A stretch of 64,000 nucleotides of DNA from assembly GCA_000750105.3 (NCBI GenBank), contig JPHH03000024.1, forward strand, positions 372,001 to 436,000, written 5' to 3'. Of the stretch, positions 52,679-63,830 are shown piece after piece. The number at the start of each line of letters is the position of its first letter. Position 1 is the stretch's first letter. The translations under genes and the position numbers were made by a program. Under the pieces are notes generated by a model, which was not told where the DNA came from, made no database searches, and saw nothing but the letters and a program-made list of their open reading frames with translations. The stretch is from Tolypocladium sp. Sup5 PDA-1 (Eukaryota; Ascomycota; Sordariomycetes; Hypocreales; Ophiocordycipitaceae).

Positions 52679-54080
52679 TCATTGTCTGACCCCGTCCTGC
52701 AACCTCAACCCCCGGAGAATGGATCGACCTTCTTGACGATCTTCCTCCTTATATATGCTGAGTCCATGCACAGTCAGGAACTTGAACTCGTTTCCGTAAT
52801 GTTTCTTCAACCAAATTTTCTCGCCATCAGTGAGGTCTGCTGATGCGTCCTGCAATGGATTAGGGCTATCGGTGCCTCTCAGCCCGAAACATTTCTCCTG
52901 CTCGCTCTCGGGCCAGTTGACAGACACTACCATCCTTGTGCATCCGGAAGAGGGTCGAGGGGGGGCAACACGAGGGCCGACTGGGTAACCGCTGAGTCTG
53001 ACGACAGGCAACCCGGACAGGTCGCCAACAGCCTCTCTGAAGAGAGCAATAGTATTTTCGCTGCCATGATTTGTGAATTTCGCCATAGTCTTGGCATTCC
53101 GGGGTAAGAGCTCCAGGTTGTATTGATCCAAAGCAGGATTGCCGATAATATTGACCAAAGATGTTGGCACGTGAAGGACATTGGTGAGACGTAAAGTACC
53201 ATGGGAGTTCGATCCACTTGATTGGAGCGATGTTTTGACGGGGAGGAATATGGTGCCTATCCCTTGAACCTGTATTGGAGTGCCGCCGTCGATGCTATAG
53301 ACCACACAGTCGACAGGCGCGTAGTCGTCCGCGAACCATACTCTGTCCTTCGCGATACTACCTGTCCATCAGCATTTGCATTCATATGGGGCCAGCCCAC
53401 AACTGTCGTTGATCAACTGGGAGACTCACTGGACATTGGAACCAGTCGAAAGAACCCAGTCTGGACAGGGAAGGGCCTGTTCCTGATAAGACTGCGTCGC
53501 CATGGTCGTGATTGGCGAGATAGAGCACATGTAAGAAGCTACTCAATCGAATTCTGCGAGGATGAGGTACACCTATGGATAATGGCATATAGGGAGGACC
53601 CGACTGCCACAGCTTGAAACTGGCTACTCGTGGCAGGGTTGGTGGCAAAAGCTGAATCGCAAGAGGAACAATATGGGTCAATGGATGCAATAAATAGTTG
53701 GGACCCCACCTTGTCAACCCCGCAAGGCGTCCAGGCATGTGCCTTGTACCAGGTCACATGCAACGTGGCGGGGTTCATGGCATCGACTATGTTACGAACA
53801 CGACCAACGGGTTCCGGGTTGGGCCGATTGTTCAGGCACTAATGCACAGACGGCCCGGAAGAAGGCCGGTACGATGGACCAATGGTAAAGGATCGGGATG
53901 GAAAGGGTGATCCCAGATACAGGATCACGGTGAGTCCAGTGACAGGGGAGGCAACCCATCGGGGGTTGCGCAAAGAGCCTTGAGGAACGAAAGTTTGAGG
54001 TTGGAGGTGGCATGTTGGTTGGGTCGAAGGGTTTGGAAGATCGAAAGTGTGATTTATGCTATTTGAAGGGTCCATGGTGG
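52679..54080 (-). pseudogene. Copia-like gag/protease-region remnant
   Basis: From right to left on the minus strand: a possible protein start MDPSNSINHTFDLPNP (about 54075), NPATLHVTWYKAHAWTP, then WVLSTGSNV, which resembles the D-T/S-G-S active site of a Copia-type protease with Asp replaced by Ser. Then come DRVWFADDYAPVDCVVYSID and IQVQGIGTIFLPVKTS, and HGTLRLTNVLHVPTSLVNII with GNPALD. These follow the protease and gag-pre-integrase order of fungal Copia-like polyproteins. Frames change at least twice and neither integrase nor reverse transcriptase is found. It is a dead fragment. Confidence 0.5.
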
Positions 54081-54514
54081 TTGCAGAACTGACCGACACT
54101 TTCAGAGGAGAGTGGCTTGCATTATGTGGGGTGTATTGGCGACAGTGTCCAGGGTATCCTGGCAAAATATCATCGCCCTGATGCAGCGCAACGTGTCGAG
54201 ACAAAGCAATGAGTAATGGGTTCGGATGGGAGGAAGAAGAGATAAAAGTTGGCGCACGGAATCTGGAGTTGACGCATAGTGTCCTGTCTTTTTCATTGCA
54301 TGTGTTGTTACACAGAGCGTCTACAGCACCCAGAAAAACTATGGCAACCTCCATGGTTCGAGTCGAGTTCATATGCCAATTCGGCGCCAAGCAATTGACA
54401 CACAACCATAGCATCGCCCGGAGCCTTGTCACGGAGGCAAACCGTGCCGGGCGAGATGCCGAATATGACGAACGATTCGTGCAGGCTATGATGCCTCTTA
54501 CGAAGGAGCATGAA

Positions 54515-55379
54515 TCAGCATGTCGCAGAGCGTCGGGGGCTTTCTGTGAATGCTTCGGGCGATTTGCGACGGAAGGAAGCTGACACAGAGAATGGTTGAG
54601 TGGCAGAGCTTCCAGTGTCGGCCGATGAGGAAGGGTTCGCGGCCGGCTGCAGCACGCGGGGCCTCTTCGTCGGCGTGTCGGCAGGTTCAGGACAGGGGCG
54701 CTTCTGCGGCGGTGTAACCGGGTCGGCTGAAGCCGAAGTTGAAGCTGAAGGCGGAGGAGTTGGGGGGAGGGTGCCAGGTGTAGCGACAGAGTAAGAGGCA
54801 GCGCGCATATTCTGGAAAGCCGCTGAAGCCGAGGATGTTGGCCACTTTGGTGGCTCGCGAGAGGCAAGGCCGACGTGGCTGCGGTGGTGGTGGCCTTGTC
54901 GAGAAAAGTCCAAGAATCTGGGACGACGATGAAGACGTAGTCTCGGTCGGAGCCAGGCGGGTGGGCCATGGCGCGGTGGTTGAGCAGGCCAGCGACTTTG
55001 CCCGTGCAGGTGAAGTCGATGTTAGCCTGAAAGTGAGAATCCCGCCTCTCAACCATCTTCTTGCATAGGATGCCCAGGGTTTAGCGTGAATGGGGAAGAT
55101 GACGAAGACCTGGAACGGGTGGAAGCCTTTGAATGGGGTCTTGTCGGGGTTCCCGGGAGCGAGGTAGGTGGAAAGCTGGACGAAGCCGCAGCACTTGAGC
55201 TGGGCGGCGTCGAGACCTGGCAGAAAGTCTTGTCGCAGCAGGGAGTGACCGGGGCCAACGATGGGGCCGGTGAAGGAAACGACAGGCGGGATACAGGGGA
55301 AATTGTTCATCAGAGCTGAGTTTAGTGCGGGGGTTGGCTTGTGGCCGCGTTTTACTTGGTGAAATTCGACTTCCATCAC
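54515..55379 (-). pseudogene. Repeated gene of unknown function, copy 2
   Basis: Minus-strand homologue of 16258-17493. It has PPVVSFTGPIVGPGHSLLRQ, GFVQLSTYLAPGNPDKTPFK, GFHPFQVFVIFPIHAKPWAS, then a one-base deletion near 55065-55075 (TGGGCATCCTATG against TAGGCATGCCTGTG in copy 1), after which the next frame continues MVERRDSHFQANIDF, TGKVAGLLNHRAMAHPPG and YVFIVVPDSWTFLD. A second frame change near 54870 leads to a Pro/Ser/Thr-rich tail with TPTKRPRVL, a possible nuclear localisation signal, ending at 54515. Copy 2 keeps the Trp codon that is TAG in copy 1, while copy 1 keeps the base lost here. Confidence 0.6.
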
Positions 55380-55545
55380 AAATCGCAGTCTTCGTGGTGC
55401 CCACCACCAGCCACGACCGCTGCAACAATGAAAATAGTGTCAATCGATTCAAAATTGTGTATTTATTTTAACTAGATATTTTATTTGACCCTTTCTGCGG
55501 AAGTGAGCATTTTTTGCGCGATCAAAGTCGAGAACTACCAGCAAA

Positions 55546-55908
55546 ATGGCCGAGACTCGAGTTTGCTTACGAAATCCAACGAGTCCCTTGGCCAGACACC
55601 GACGACAAGCTCCCAATGATAATGAAATGCCGCCATGGCGCGACGACCCCCCTGTCCGGCCCCAACGGCGAGCTTCCAATGAAATGCCGCCATGGCGCAA
55701 CGACCCCCTTGTCGTATCCACTTCGCAAGAAATCCCCCGCGATGAAGCAGCAAGGTCTCGCTACCCGGTAGACAACGCGATCAGCGAGAGCAAACAGCTT
55801 GGTCCCGGGCCGACCGGCCAGATTGTCCTTAATTCAGGGACCTGGTATGAAACGATTGTTTGGCGGGGCCACGACCGTGTCATCGCCTGTGTCGTTGCAA
55901 AACGGTAG
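55546..55908 (+). CDS. Small hypothetical protein with internal duplication
   Basis: A 120-codon frame starts at an ATG in good context (CAAAATGGC). It contains a 57-bp coding duplication, NEMPPWRDDP and NEMPPWRNDP, each preceded by an RRQAP/RRAS-like segment. The end (GTWYETIVWRGHDRVIACVV) and a coding-like frame just after (55934-56131, GYLEDCSINSRAECKSQYDE) could be one gene with an unrecognised intron. No domain identified; it may be spurious. Confidence 0.3.
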   Translation: MAETRVCLRNPTSPLARHRRQAPNDNEMPPWRDDPPVRPQRRASNEMPPWRNDPLVVSTSQEIPRDEAARSRYPVDNAISESKQLGPGPTGQIVLNSGTWYETIVWRGHDRVIACVVAKR

Positions 55909-56145
55909 TACTGTGTTCTAGGCACGAGAAGCATTGGTGGGCTGTCAACACTTTTACACCAAACAGAACGCAAACTGCCGTTTGGCTGAGAAGGCCTTTT
56001 TAGCGGTTCGGCACATGGCCAGAATTAAGGGCTACCTTGAGGATTGCAGCATTAACAGCAGGGCCGAATGCAAAAGCCAATATGACGAGCTCATTCAAAC
56101 TATCGCAATGGAAACAAGATATGGGTGCTGACCCGGAACGCACTT

Positions 56146-57585
56146 CTAAGCCAAGAGATGGTGGCGTGCTGCCACTTCAAGATCTGAAATGCTGCCCGCC
56201 AGCTCTTCATCAAGCGATTTCTGGTCGCGCTGGACCAACAAGTCCCCTAAAACGAGCTCAAGCGCTTCGGCCGTGTCGAGAAAAGTACTCATCGCCAGCT
56301 TGAGATCGATATGTGGACCCCATGGACCCGAATTGCTGACGCAGCTTGCAAGTCTTTGAATACCCTCCAAGATCGGTTCCCTGATAGGTTCGCTTCGAAG
56401 CCATTCATGAGAAGCGAAGTCTTCTTTTACCAAGTTGCAGGTGTCTGAAATAACCCGCATTGGCAAGAAGAATTCCTCATCAGCATCCTCTTGCTTATGC
56501 ATATATCGCAAAGCAAGGCTTGCGTCGTTCAGCAGTATGGTGAGCGAACTGTTGAGAAGTCTTTCGTATGGTTCTTCGTCAGAACTGGCAATCGAACGAA
56601 TAGTCTCATCGATGACCTTTAACAGCGAGCGATAACGCAAGCTAATTAGCTTGATGTCATATCTAAGGTCGTCGTCGTCCTCGAAATCGGACTCGTACTC
56701 GTCGTCGTCGGACTCAAACTCTTCACCGCGATTATTGCGTAGCTCGTAAGATTTCTTAGCACAAGCCGTCCTCAAGTCGTCCATCCAATCGAACTCTGTC
56801 CAACGTGCGGCACACTCGCCGCATGCCTCGGAAACTGCGAGGAGCAATAACTGCCTGAAGCAGTTATAATGTTGTGAAGAATAACGCAAAGCGGAGCTGG
56901 GATGAAACGCATTGACCCGGTGATTGCGTGTAGAGTTCCCAGTCGCGTCCTTGATGTAAACTTTGGTGTAGTCTCTGTCTTTGTGGTCTTTGAAGGTGTG
57001 ACCTATACCGATACTTTCCAGCTTCCAAGCTTCTCCTCTGCACCGATTGCATCTTTCATAATCCAATTCGTCTGGGAATTGGTATCTCCCTGCACAGAGT
57101 ACCACACCTGGCTTTTTCTGGCAGACTGCTTCTACACAAGTGTCGAACCGTTCGCGAAGGAAGCCCAGGTCATCATCTCCATCTTCAACCTCTTGCGGGG
57201 TCGTGTACGGGAGGAGGTCGAAAACGGAGACATTGTCCAAGGTGATCGTACCGCATGACACGGTATAGAATAATTCGTTCAGAGCCGAAAGCGTGGGGCA
57301 CGTCTCGATAACCGCTTCGAGCCCTTCGTCGAAAGGATGACTGTCTCGGGGTTGCTGCAGGATCACGGCTAGACCTCCAGTTGTTTCGGGCTGGGCCAAT
57401 TGTCCTGTCACGTTTGTTTCAGCATCATCAGCCCTGAGGTTGTGGCCCAACGCCCTGACTGTTGAGACGTGGCCGCCAATGCTCTCACTGCCGACAATCC
57501 GTAGTACTGGCTGAAAAAGAGCCCTGATTCGATGGTCAATGGCAACGTTGAGACAAATAGTGTCTGGCGTACACAAGGTATACAT
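56146..57585 (-). CDS. Uncharacterised acidic protein, single exon
   Basis: This is an intact 479-codon frame. The first half has ETCPTLSALNELFYTVSCGT, ITLDNVSVFDLLPYTTP and KKPGVVLCAGRYQFPDEL, an alternation of short strands and acidic turns that recalls fungal uracil-glycosylase-fold-like hypothetical proteins, but no catalytic motif could be confirmed. Five Cys lie between positions 150 and 190 (CVEAVC, CNRCRG). The middle has an Asp/Glu tract (EEFESDDDEYESDFEDDDDL). The C-terminal half is helical (LRYRSLLKVIDETIRSIASS). No signal peptide or membrane segment. Probably a real gene; function unknown. Confidence 0.55.
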   Translation of the reverse strand: MYTLCTPDTICLNVAIDHRIRALFQPVLRIVGSESIGGHVSTVRALGHNLRADDAETNVTGQLAQPETTGGLAVILQQPRDSHPFDEGLEAVIETCPTLSALNELFYTVSCGTITLDNVSVFDLLPYTTPQEVEDGDDDLGFLRERFDTCVEAVCQKKPGVVLCAGRYQFPDELDYERCNRCRGEAWKLESIGIGHTFKDHKDRDYTKVYIKDATGNSTRNHRVNAFHPSSALRYSSQHYNCFRQLLLLAVSEACGECAARWTEFDWMDDLRTACAKKSYELRNNRGEEFESDDDEYESDFEDDDDLRYDIKLISLRYRSLLKVIDETIRSIASSDEEPYERLLNSSLTILLNDASLALRYMHKQEDADEEFFLPMRVISDTCNLVKEDFASHEWLRSEPIREPILEGIQRLASCVSNSGPWGPHIDLKLAMSTFLDTAEALELVLGDLLVQRDQKSLDEELAGSISDLEVAARHHLLA

Positions 57586-58215
57586 GCTGGGTCTTGGTGT
57601 GGTTCGGTACCGATGGCGGGTAGTTTATTGAGCAAAGATGATGCAATGATTGCAGGTCTCGGGGATTGGAAGCATGCGCGCAGTGGTTGGGCGTTCATTG
57701 GGCCTTGATCCCGTGATCTCGTCTGCGGGTTTCTCGTTTCGTCCAAACCGAAGCGTCAGCGTACCCTGCACCCCTCATTTCGTAGTGACCTTTCGTGATT
57801 GTCGCTAGAAGACCGTGATATACACAAAGAAACCAACGTTTTCTGCAAGTTTGATTTAGGTTGCGCAGGTAGCGAGGCCCGCTGAACATCACTCACGTGT
57901 GGTAAATGTTGATCAGACGTAGGCGTGTAGGTTGCCATGTTGTTATTTAGAATTCACAAGCTCGAGCAAGTCCAAATATCCCAGCGCTGTACGGAGTACC
58001 ATTCCTTCTTTTGGGGCACCTTGTGCTCTGTAACATCCAATAAGCGAGCAGCTTGACCGCCGGGTAGAAGAAAACGCAATCAAATACGCCAGAAGACGAA
58101 TGGAGCACCCGCCCGGAGCCATGACAGCGCTCGCTGGAACAAACCAGAAGGTGGCGGTGAAAAGTTTCCTTGTCCTCCTCCTCTACATACTCTTACAGTG
58201 AGTGTCGGCGGCACC

Positions 58216-61200
58216 ATGGTTCCTCGGCCAGTGTCCCTCGAGGAAAAAAAGGAGCGGCAACGCGAGAAGGCAAGAGCTCGTCGCGACCTAGCGCGCGCAG
58301 AACGACAAGAGCAGGTGCTCCAAGAGGCCCGGCGAGCGCAGCTCAACAGAGTGACTGGCGATGAAGGCGCTGCCACTGCTACGCTCACCCAGAACGCCGC
58401 TGGTGATCCAACTCCGGGAGCCGCCCCTGCGTCGGCGGGCATATCTTACGGCAGAATTGATGTATCTCCACAGACGTGGAAACCATTACACGAGAAAACA
58501 GACGATCGGACCGTACGAGATGGCAAAAGGCCAGCGCCAGCTCAGCTCCAACCGACTGAGGCAGAGCTAAAAAGGCGAAGGGCCCAGCGACAGGCAGAAC
58601 TAGCTGCGATGATGGCAGAGGACGAAGAGTCCGGCCCCCCAACGCGAACACCGCCGCCACGGCGCCCTGACCGACTGCAAGACCTATCCTCTACGACGAA
58701 GTCTGCACCATCTGGCCAGACACCACATGTGAAGGACAGTACCACAAAGGAAACCATTTACATCCACGATTCGCCAATCTCGTCAATCGACAGCGCGCGG
58801 TGGCAGGACGAATTTCCGACCGCAAGCGAAGCGGAAGAGCCTGGCAATACCCGAGCAGCAGAGAAGAAGGATGGCCATCAATGGTCCGCCGCAGCACCGT
58901 CGGATGCGTCGCGTGAAACGCCGTACTTGTCCGTCAACAGATCACGCAGCCCAGAGCTGGGAGATTTATCCGCTGCTCACCTAAAACCATCGGAAGCACT
59001 TTCTGCTTCCGAACATGGAGGACGCAGTGCGACCAGAACGTCCCATGGCTCATCGCCGGTCGCTTTATCAGCGCTTTTGTCTGACGAGTCCGTGTCTGGG
59101 TCCGACATTGGCGGACCATGCACCCGGACGCCGTCACCGGGACGCCAACCTCAGGAAGCTTCGCCTGCCGCACCTAGCGTCACTCACTTTTCTTTGTTGA
59201 GCTCGCCGACATCGTCGAACGCGTCTGGTTCACGACGCCAATCCCTCTCTGGGCTCAGTCTCGATTCGTCGGTGTCGGGTCGGATGGCTGACCGTCGGAC
59301 CGATGGCACACTCGGCAATTTTCTCGAAGCCATCGCCGACCACGAGACCGCGGGCGGCGCCGACTTTCTCGACGCACAGAGTGACGTATACGATGAGGTG
59401 ATGCGGAAAGTCTTCGACACCAAATGTGACTGTAAGTCTTCGGGCCGTGTCGTTGGCATGCGGCCAGAAACTCACGCATAAGCAATCCAGGTCGGCATCC
59501 TCCCGAGCGAGACGAGCCCGATAACGCGCATACTGTGCATGAGAGGGTCGCGCAGCTTCAGCAGACTCTTCCTCCGCTGTCCAAAGTCTTCGGCGACACT
59601 GGTTCGTATGACCCCAAGGCTTACTTCTCCCAATGGCAGACGATCCTCTCCCGCCAGCCCGTCGAGCCGCTCTCGTTCCGAAAGACACAAGCCGCCCTAC
59701 CTCAACGTTCGATCACGGTGACGCGGAAATGGGACATCGACAGCATCTGGCTCGGGGCAACGGACCTCGGGGCGATCCGGGCCCCCAACGATTTCCGACT
59801 TTCATTCTTCCCTCCATTTACCCTAAACTTGTCGACGGACCAAGTGATCCAGCCTCACGGGCTCAACCTCGCTCAGACGCGCCACATTCCCTTTGGATCC
59901 TTCAGCACTCCCAGCGTCCAATTTTCCGTATTTTTGTTTTTCTCCGAGTCGAGCCGCAGTAATCCTGCATCGGCGACGTCGGCGACGTCCAACGCACTGT
60001 CCTTGGATCGACAGAGAGACTTGTACGACCGCATCATCATCCCAGCAGCGTACTAAACGATCGGGGAGCCCATGTGCCAAGAAATCCCGCGCACGTTTGA
60101 CTTGGTCTACGCGAAGTCCAGGTCGTACCAGGAGAAGCCAGGCATGGGCCGCTGGAGCGCCGACGATGAGAGTCGCGCCTACCAGCTAACCTACACCATC
60201 CCCGCGGAAGATCTTTCTCGATTCTGGCGCTCGATTGTGGACAAGCCCAACCAAGTGCGGATCCAAACCCCGCGAGGCGAGCCGGCGGCGTACTTTCAGA
60301 ACCCCAAACTGGTGATGCAGGTGCACGACCTCAAGAACACCTTTGCGCGGCCGACCATGCAGGAGGCACTCTCCCATTTCGAAGAGACGGTGTTGGCCTA
60401 CGTGAACCCACAGATGCTCGACCTGCGCTCTTGCTGGGTCGACATCGGCACAAGGGATTACGTAGCAGCCCCCGGCTCAAGAGGCCTTCGTCGGAGTGAC
60501 AATCTGACACTGCTCTGGAAGAGCCAGTGCAATCGCCGTCTGCACGAGCAGGTGCTGCATGCTGCTCCGGATTCCTCACTGACACCTACGTACTATCGGT
60601 CGTTCTTGCTGCGCGACGTAGGACACCTGACCACGAAAATCAAGCCGACGAAAACGCCCAACCTCGGCCATCCGGCCTCTCGGAAGACCGGCGTCGTCCG
60701 CGTCAAGGCGTATAACTCTATCAAGAAGAACGTCTCGGTCATGTTCACCAGCTACTACATGTTCTGCTCAGGGTTTCTTCCGCTGCTGGCCCTCGACGAG
60801 GCGATGATCCGAGATCTCGCCTCGATGGCGAAAGCCCGCGAGCGGGTGTACGAGACTCGGCTCAACAGAAACTCACTTGTCCGAGCCTGGGAGGCGAACA
60901 AGCGGCACATCAAAGCCATCGCCGACCCACAGGCCTTGACGAACTACGGGCTACGAAAAGAGGTCACCCTTCGCCTCGATGCCGTGTTGACCATGTGGAG
61001 TCGGGGGTCTTTCGATCCGGAACGCAACCCGCACACCGGCACGCTCACCTGGGACGTGCCTGTCAACTCCGAGTCGGACGAGCCACACTACCCCTTCTGG
61101 GTCGTGCCTACAAGGGACATCAATGCGCTAATCCACACACAGGCCGCTCGTCTTGTGGTTCCTTTGGATCATATTTTTCAACAAGCCTTACTGTTGCCAT

Positions 61201-62702
61201 CTGATGCGGCAGAGTCCCGAAACCCAGCTGAAGGGCCCATCAGGCGGATACTCGGCTTCTACACCGCGCAGCTCCTCTGCCGACTCCTCGTGCACAGTCT
61301 GAGCAGTCAGCGCGAGGTCCGCTACGACAAATGGATTTGGGTATCTCGATGGCGAGTACGATCAAAGGGGCGATCTTTCGCGGAGCGGAGGGGACTCGGG
61401 CTCGATGGACCCATCGCGTCATCAGGGATGCTCTGGATCCCACGCGGGCTGTTCGATTGGCAAGACGGACATATCGCTCTTGAAACTTTGATTGAGCTCT
61501 ACATCCCCCGAAACCCTCTCCAAGCGCGTCTCGCGTCGCAATCGAACATCCAGGCTTTGACCACCAGTCAGGTGACCGTCGAGTTCTTCCTTAAGGAATG
61601 GTTCCGAGACGCACAGCAGGCCTTCAAAGAAGGACGAAAAACGGAAGGCATGACTGTCGCGAGCCGGATCATTGAACTCTGTGCCGAAGAAATTGCTCGG
61701 GCATACAACCAGCACCTTCTCAGGAAACTACACGATTTCTGGGAGCGGGTACGCGAGAGCACAGGACGCCGGGTCTTACCAAAACTTGTCCTGCTGGAAA
61801 AAGCGCAGAAGAGTGCAGCAGCCGAGGTCAGCAAGATTGTAACGGCCCAAACGATCTGGGAAATCTACTCTGAGGCGTGGACGGCTTATGCTACTGCGCT
61901 GCACCTGGACGGGAATGACCGCCAGGCCATGCCGGCCGAGCTGCCGTGTTGGATGACGACGCGCAAGAATCTGCCGCCGAACGACGGCTGGTCCGAGTTC
62001 ATATTTACGCACCTCTTTTGTCGGGACAAGACGCCGAAATGGGACGGCAGCCGCTTTCTCCAAGTGTACCGTGGCTTCAAAAGTCTCTGGAGTCCCATCA
62101 GCGACTCAGCCGGCCAGTTCGACAACCGCTTGAGACGTATCATTGGCGCCTATATCCTCGTAGCATTCAACAGTTATCACGCCAAAGAAATCGGCACAAG
62201 CCATTATCGTGAGACGTGGTACTACGGGAAACCGGGATTTTTCCAGATCCAGTACCGCGCTCCGTACTTTTCGCCCCCGCAAGACAGCCACGATCTTCGC
62301 CTGGACGCAGTCTGTAGGGGCCCGCAGCTACCGGGTGATCTGGCGCCGGATGCCGCTCCTCGTGTCCTGACTGCAGACAGGTTCCAGCACCTCGCACGCA
62401 TCGTGCATGAAGACTGGTTGCGTCTTATGGGGCCAGCAATTGAGGCGACCCCGGAGGAGGAAAGGAATCGGCATTGCCGTCGGGCGTTGCGACATATGAT
62501 TATTCTAGCGGGCCCCAACTGGGCCAGTGACGAGAAGCTGGAGTATATCGTGCCGTGGCGTCGCGGCAGTTTCTGTCGGAAACCGAGCCACCGCAGTGGT
62601 GCGTGCAGGCTGGAGAGATGGAAGGGGAGGAGACGGACTCCGAAAGTGGCTGGTGCAGCAGTGGAACGGAAGACGAAGAGCCTAGTGTGTCGGATGATCT
62701 AG
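58216..62702 (+). pseudogene. Family B large protein, near full-length copy with internal stop
   Basis: Exon 1 (ATG 58216 to 59431) and exon 2 (from 59491) join in frame across a 59-nt GT-AG intron (KCDCRHPPERDE), nominally 1475 codons. Residues 10-60 are a charged helix (EEKKERQREKARARRDLARA), then about 340 disordered Ser/Pro-rich residues. The conserved part begins RKWDIDSIWLGATDLGAIRA and STDQVIQPHGLNLAQTRHIP. A TAA at 60054-60056 interrupts the frame after IIIPAAY; the frame then continues unbroken (EPMCQEIPRTFDLVYAKSRS) for about 880 codons. Near 62550 another frame gives a more natural end (EETDSESGWCSSGTEDEEPS) to 62737, suggesting a second lesion. No catalytic motif is recognised. 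The TAA fits a CAA-to-TAA change. Function unknown. Confidence 0.55.
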
Positions 62703-62813
62703 CAAGCTTGGTATACGATAGCGGGCTTGAATTTTGACGGTATTCAAGATTATGAAGCGCATGCTGCTTAGTATAGGTGAACCCATCACGCAACGAGACA
62801 CATGCCCCCCAAT

Positions 62814-63650
62814 TTACAGATCGAGTCTATCCCATGCACTTAGCACCGCATCGGTCACTTCTTGGGCCGCTCCCGGCCGTTGTGCGCGCTCGTCCGTCAT
62901 GAGAGGAAGCGCCACGTCCTCGATGATCTTAGCGATGGCTAAGACTGATTCATGCTCCACACTACCGCGCCATCTCTGAACAAGAAGTACACTGCCGATA
63001 TGGCTTGCGACCCATTCAAATCCCAGGATCTCGGGAACATGTAGAGGATCGTCGCGCTCGGTTATGAAGAGCGGATGGGCCCTCGGGACTGAAACGGATA
63101 CCATGGCATTCCCATTCTGCAGCGACTGGTCATGGGCGCAGTTCAAGCGCCACCCACCCGTCTTGCCGGTTCTTTCTTCCATGACCTGCTCGGCAAGGTG
63201 TCCGCTCCTTCCGATACCATCAATCATGCTGCCTAACCTGTCTCGGAAGTAGCCCAGGAAGTCGAGAGCATCTCGGTATGCCGAAAGGTCGACGTCTTTG
63301 ACGAGAGGCGGGTCAAAGGCGTTGCCTTGTCTCATGGTGACGACCTCGGGCCCCTTCCATATCTTTTCTCCCCATGTATCATTGAGGGGTGATGGGTAAC
63401 TGTGCAGCGTTTGGTTGCTCACGATGGCATCCAACTCGAGATCCGGATCTAGGTACCATATATCGATTGTGTGCTTGTTTTTGCTCCTTCCGCGAAGGCT
63501 GTTCCCGCGGACGCGGTGCAGGCCACGGCCTGTCTGGCAAACCGAGAGAATGAATGGTCGGCATCTTTTCAAGGTCCTGGGAGGTGATAACATGCGAAGT
63601 GATGGCCTGCCTTGACTAGCTACCGTCGCATTTAAACTCGCGAGGACCAT
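62814..63650 (-). CDS. Uncharacterised protein
   Basis: An intact 278-codon frame. The N-terminal 60 residues are basic and may be partly noncoding (an internal start is possible). The core has HTIDIWYLDPDLELDAIVSN, PLNDTWGEKIWKGPEVVTMR and EILGFEWVASHIGSVLLVQR, typical coding composition but no domain I can name. It converges with the large family B copy on the plus strand, with about 75 bp between stops. Confidence 0.5.
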   Translation of the reverse strand: MVLASLNATVASQGRPSLRMLSPPRTLKRCRPFILSVCQTGRGLHRVRGNSLRGRSKNKHTIDIWYLDPDLELDAIVSNQTLHSYPSPLNDTWGEKIWKGPEVVTMRQGNAFDPPLVKDVDLSAYRDALDFLGYFRDRLGSMIDGIGRSGHLAEQVMEERTGKTGGWRLNCAHDQSLQNGNAMVSVSVPRAHPLFITERDDPLHVPEILGFEWVASHIGSVLLVQRWRGSVEHESVLAIAKIIEDVALPLMTDERAQRPGAAQEVTDAVLSAWDRLDL

Positions 63651-63830
63651 GTGATCTGGACCAGAGTTCCCTCACCTAAAGGACTACATTCTTTTACCTC
63701 TTTCAAAACACTTATGTTGCAGCTGAGAACCAAGTTAACAAGCTAAAAGCCCAAGCTACCGGCCAGCAACTATGTTGAGAAAGCCATCCGCCTCGCTTGA
63801 AGTTAATGTAAGCGTCTTCCAGGTGTAGGT

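Noticed and set aside
54209..54583. Plus-strand 124-codon frame
   Set aside because: Looks mildly coding-like but has no domain and overlaps the minus-strand retroelement/repeat relics; not enough support.
53839..55056. 405-codon minus-strand frame as one gene
   Set aside because: Only its first ~70 residues match copy 1 of the repeated gene; the rest is Arg/Pro/Ser-rich readthrough in the wrong frame.
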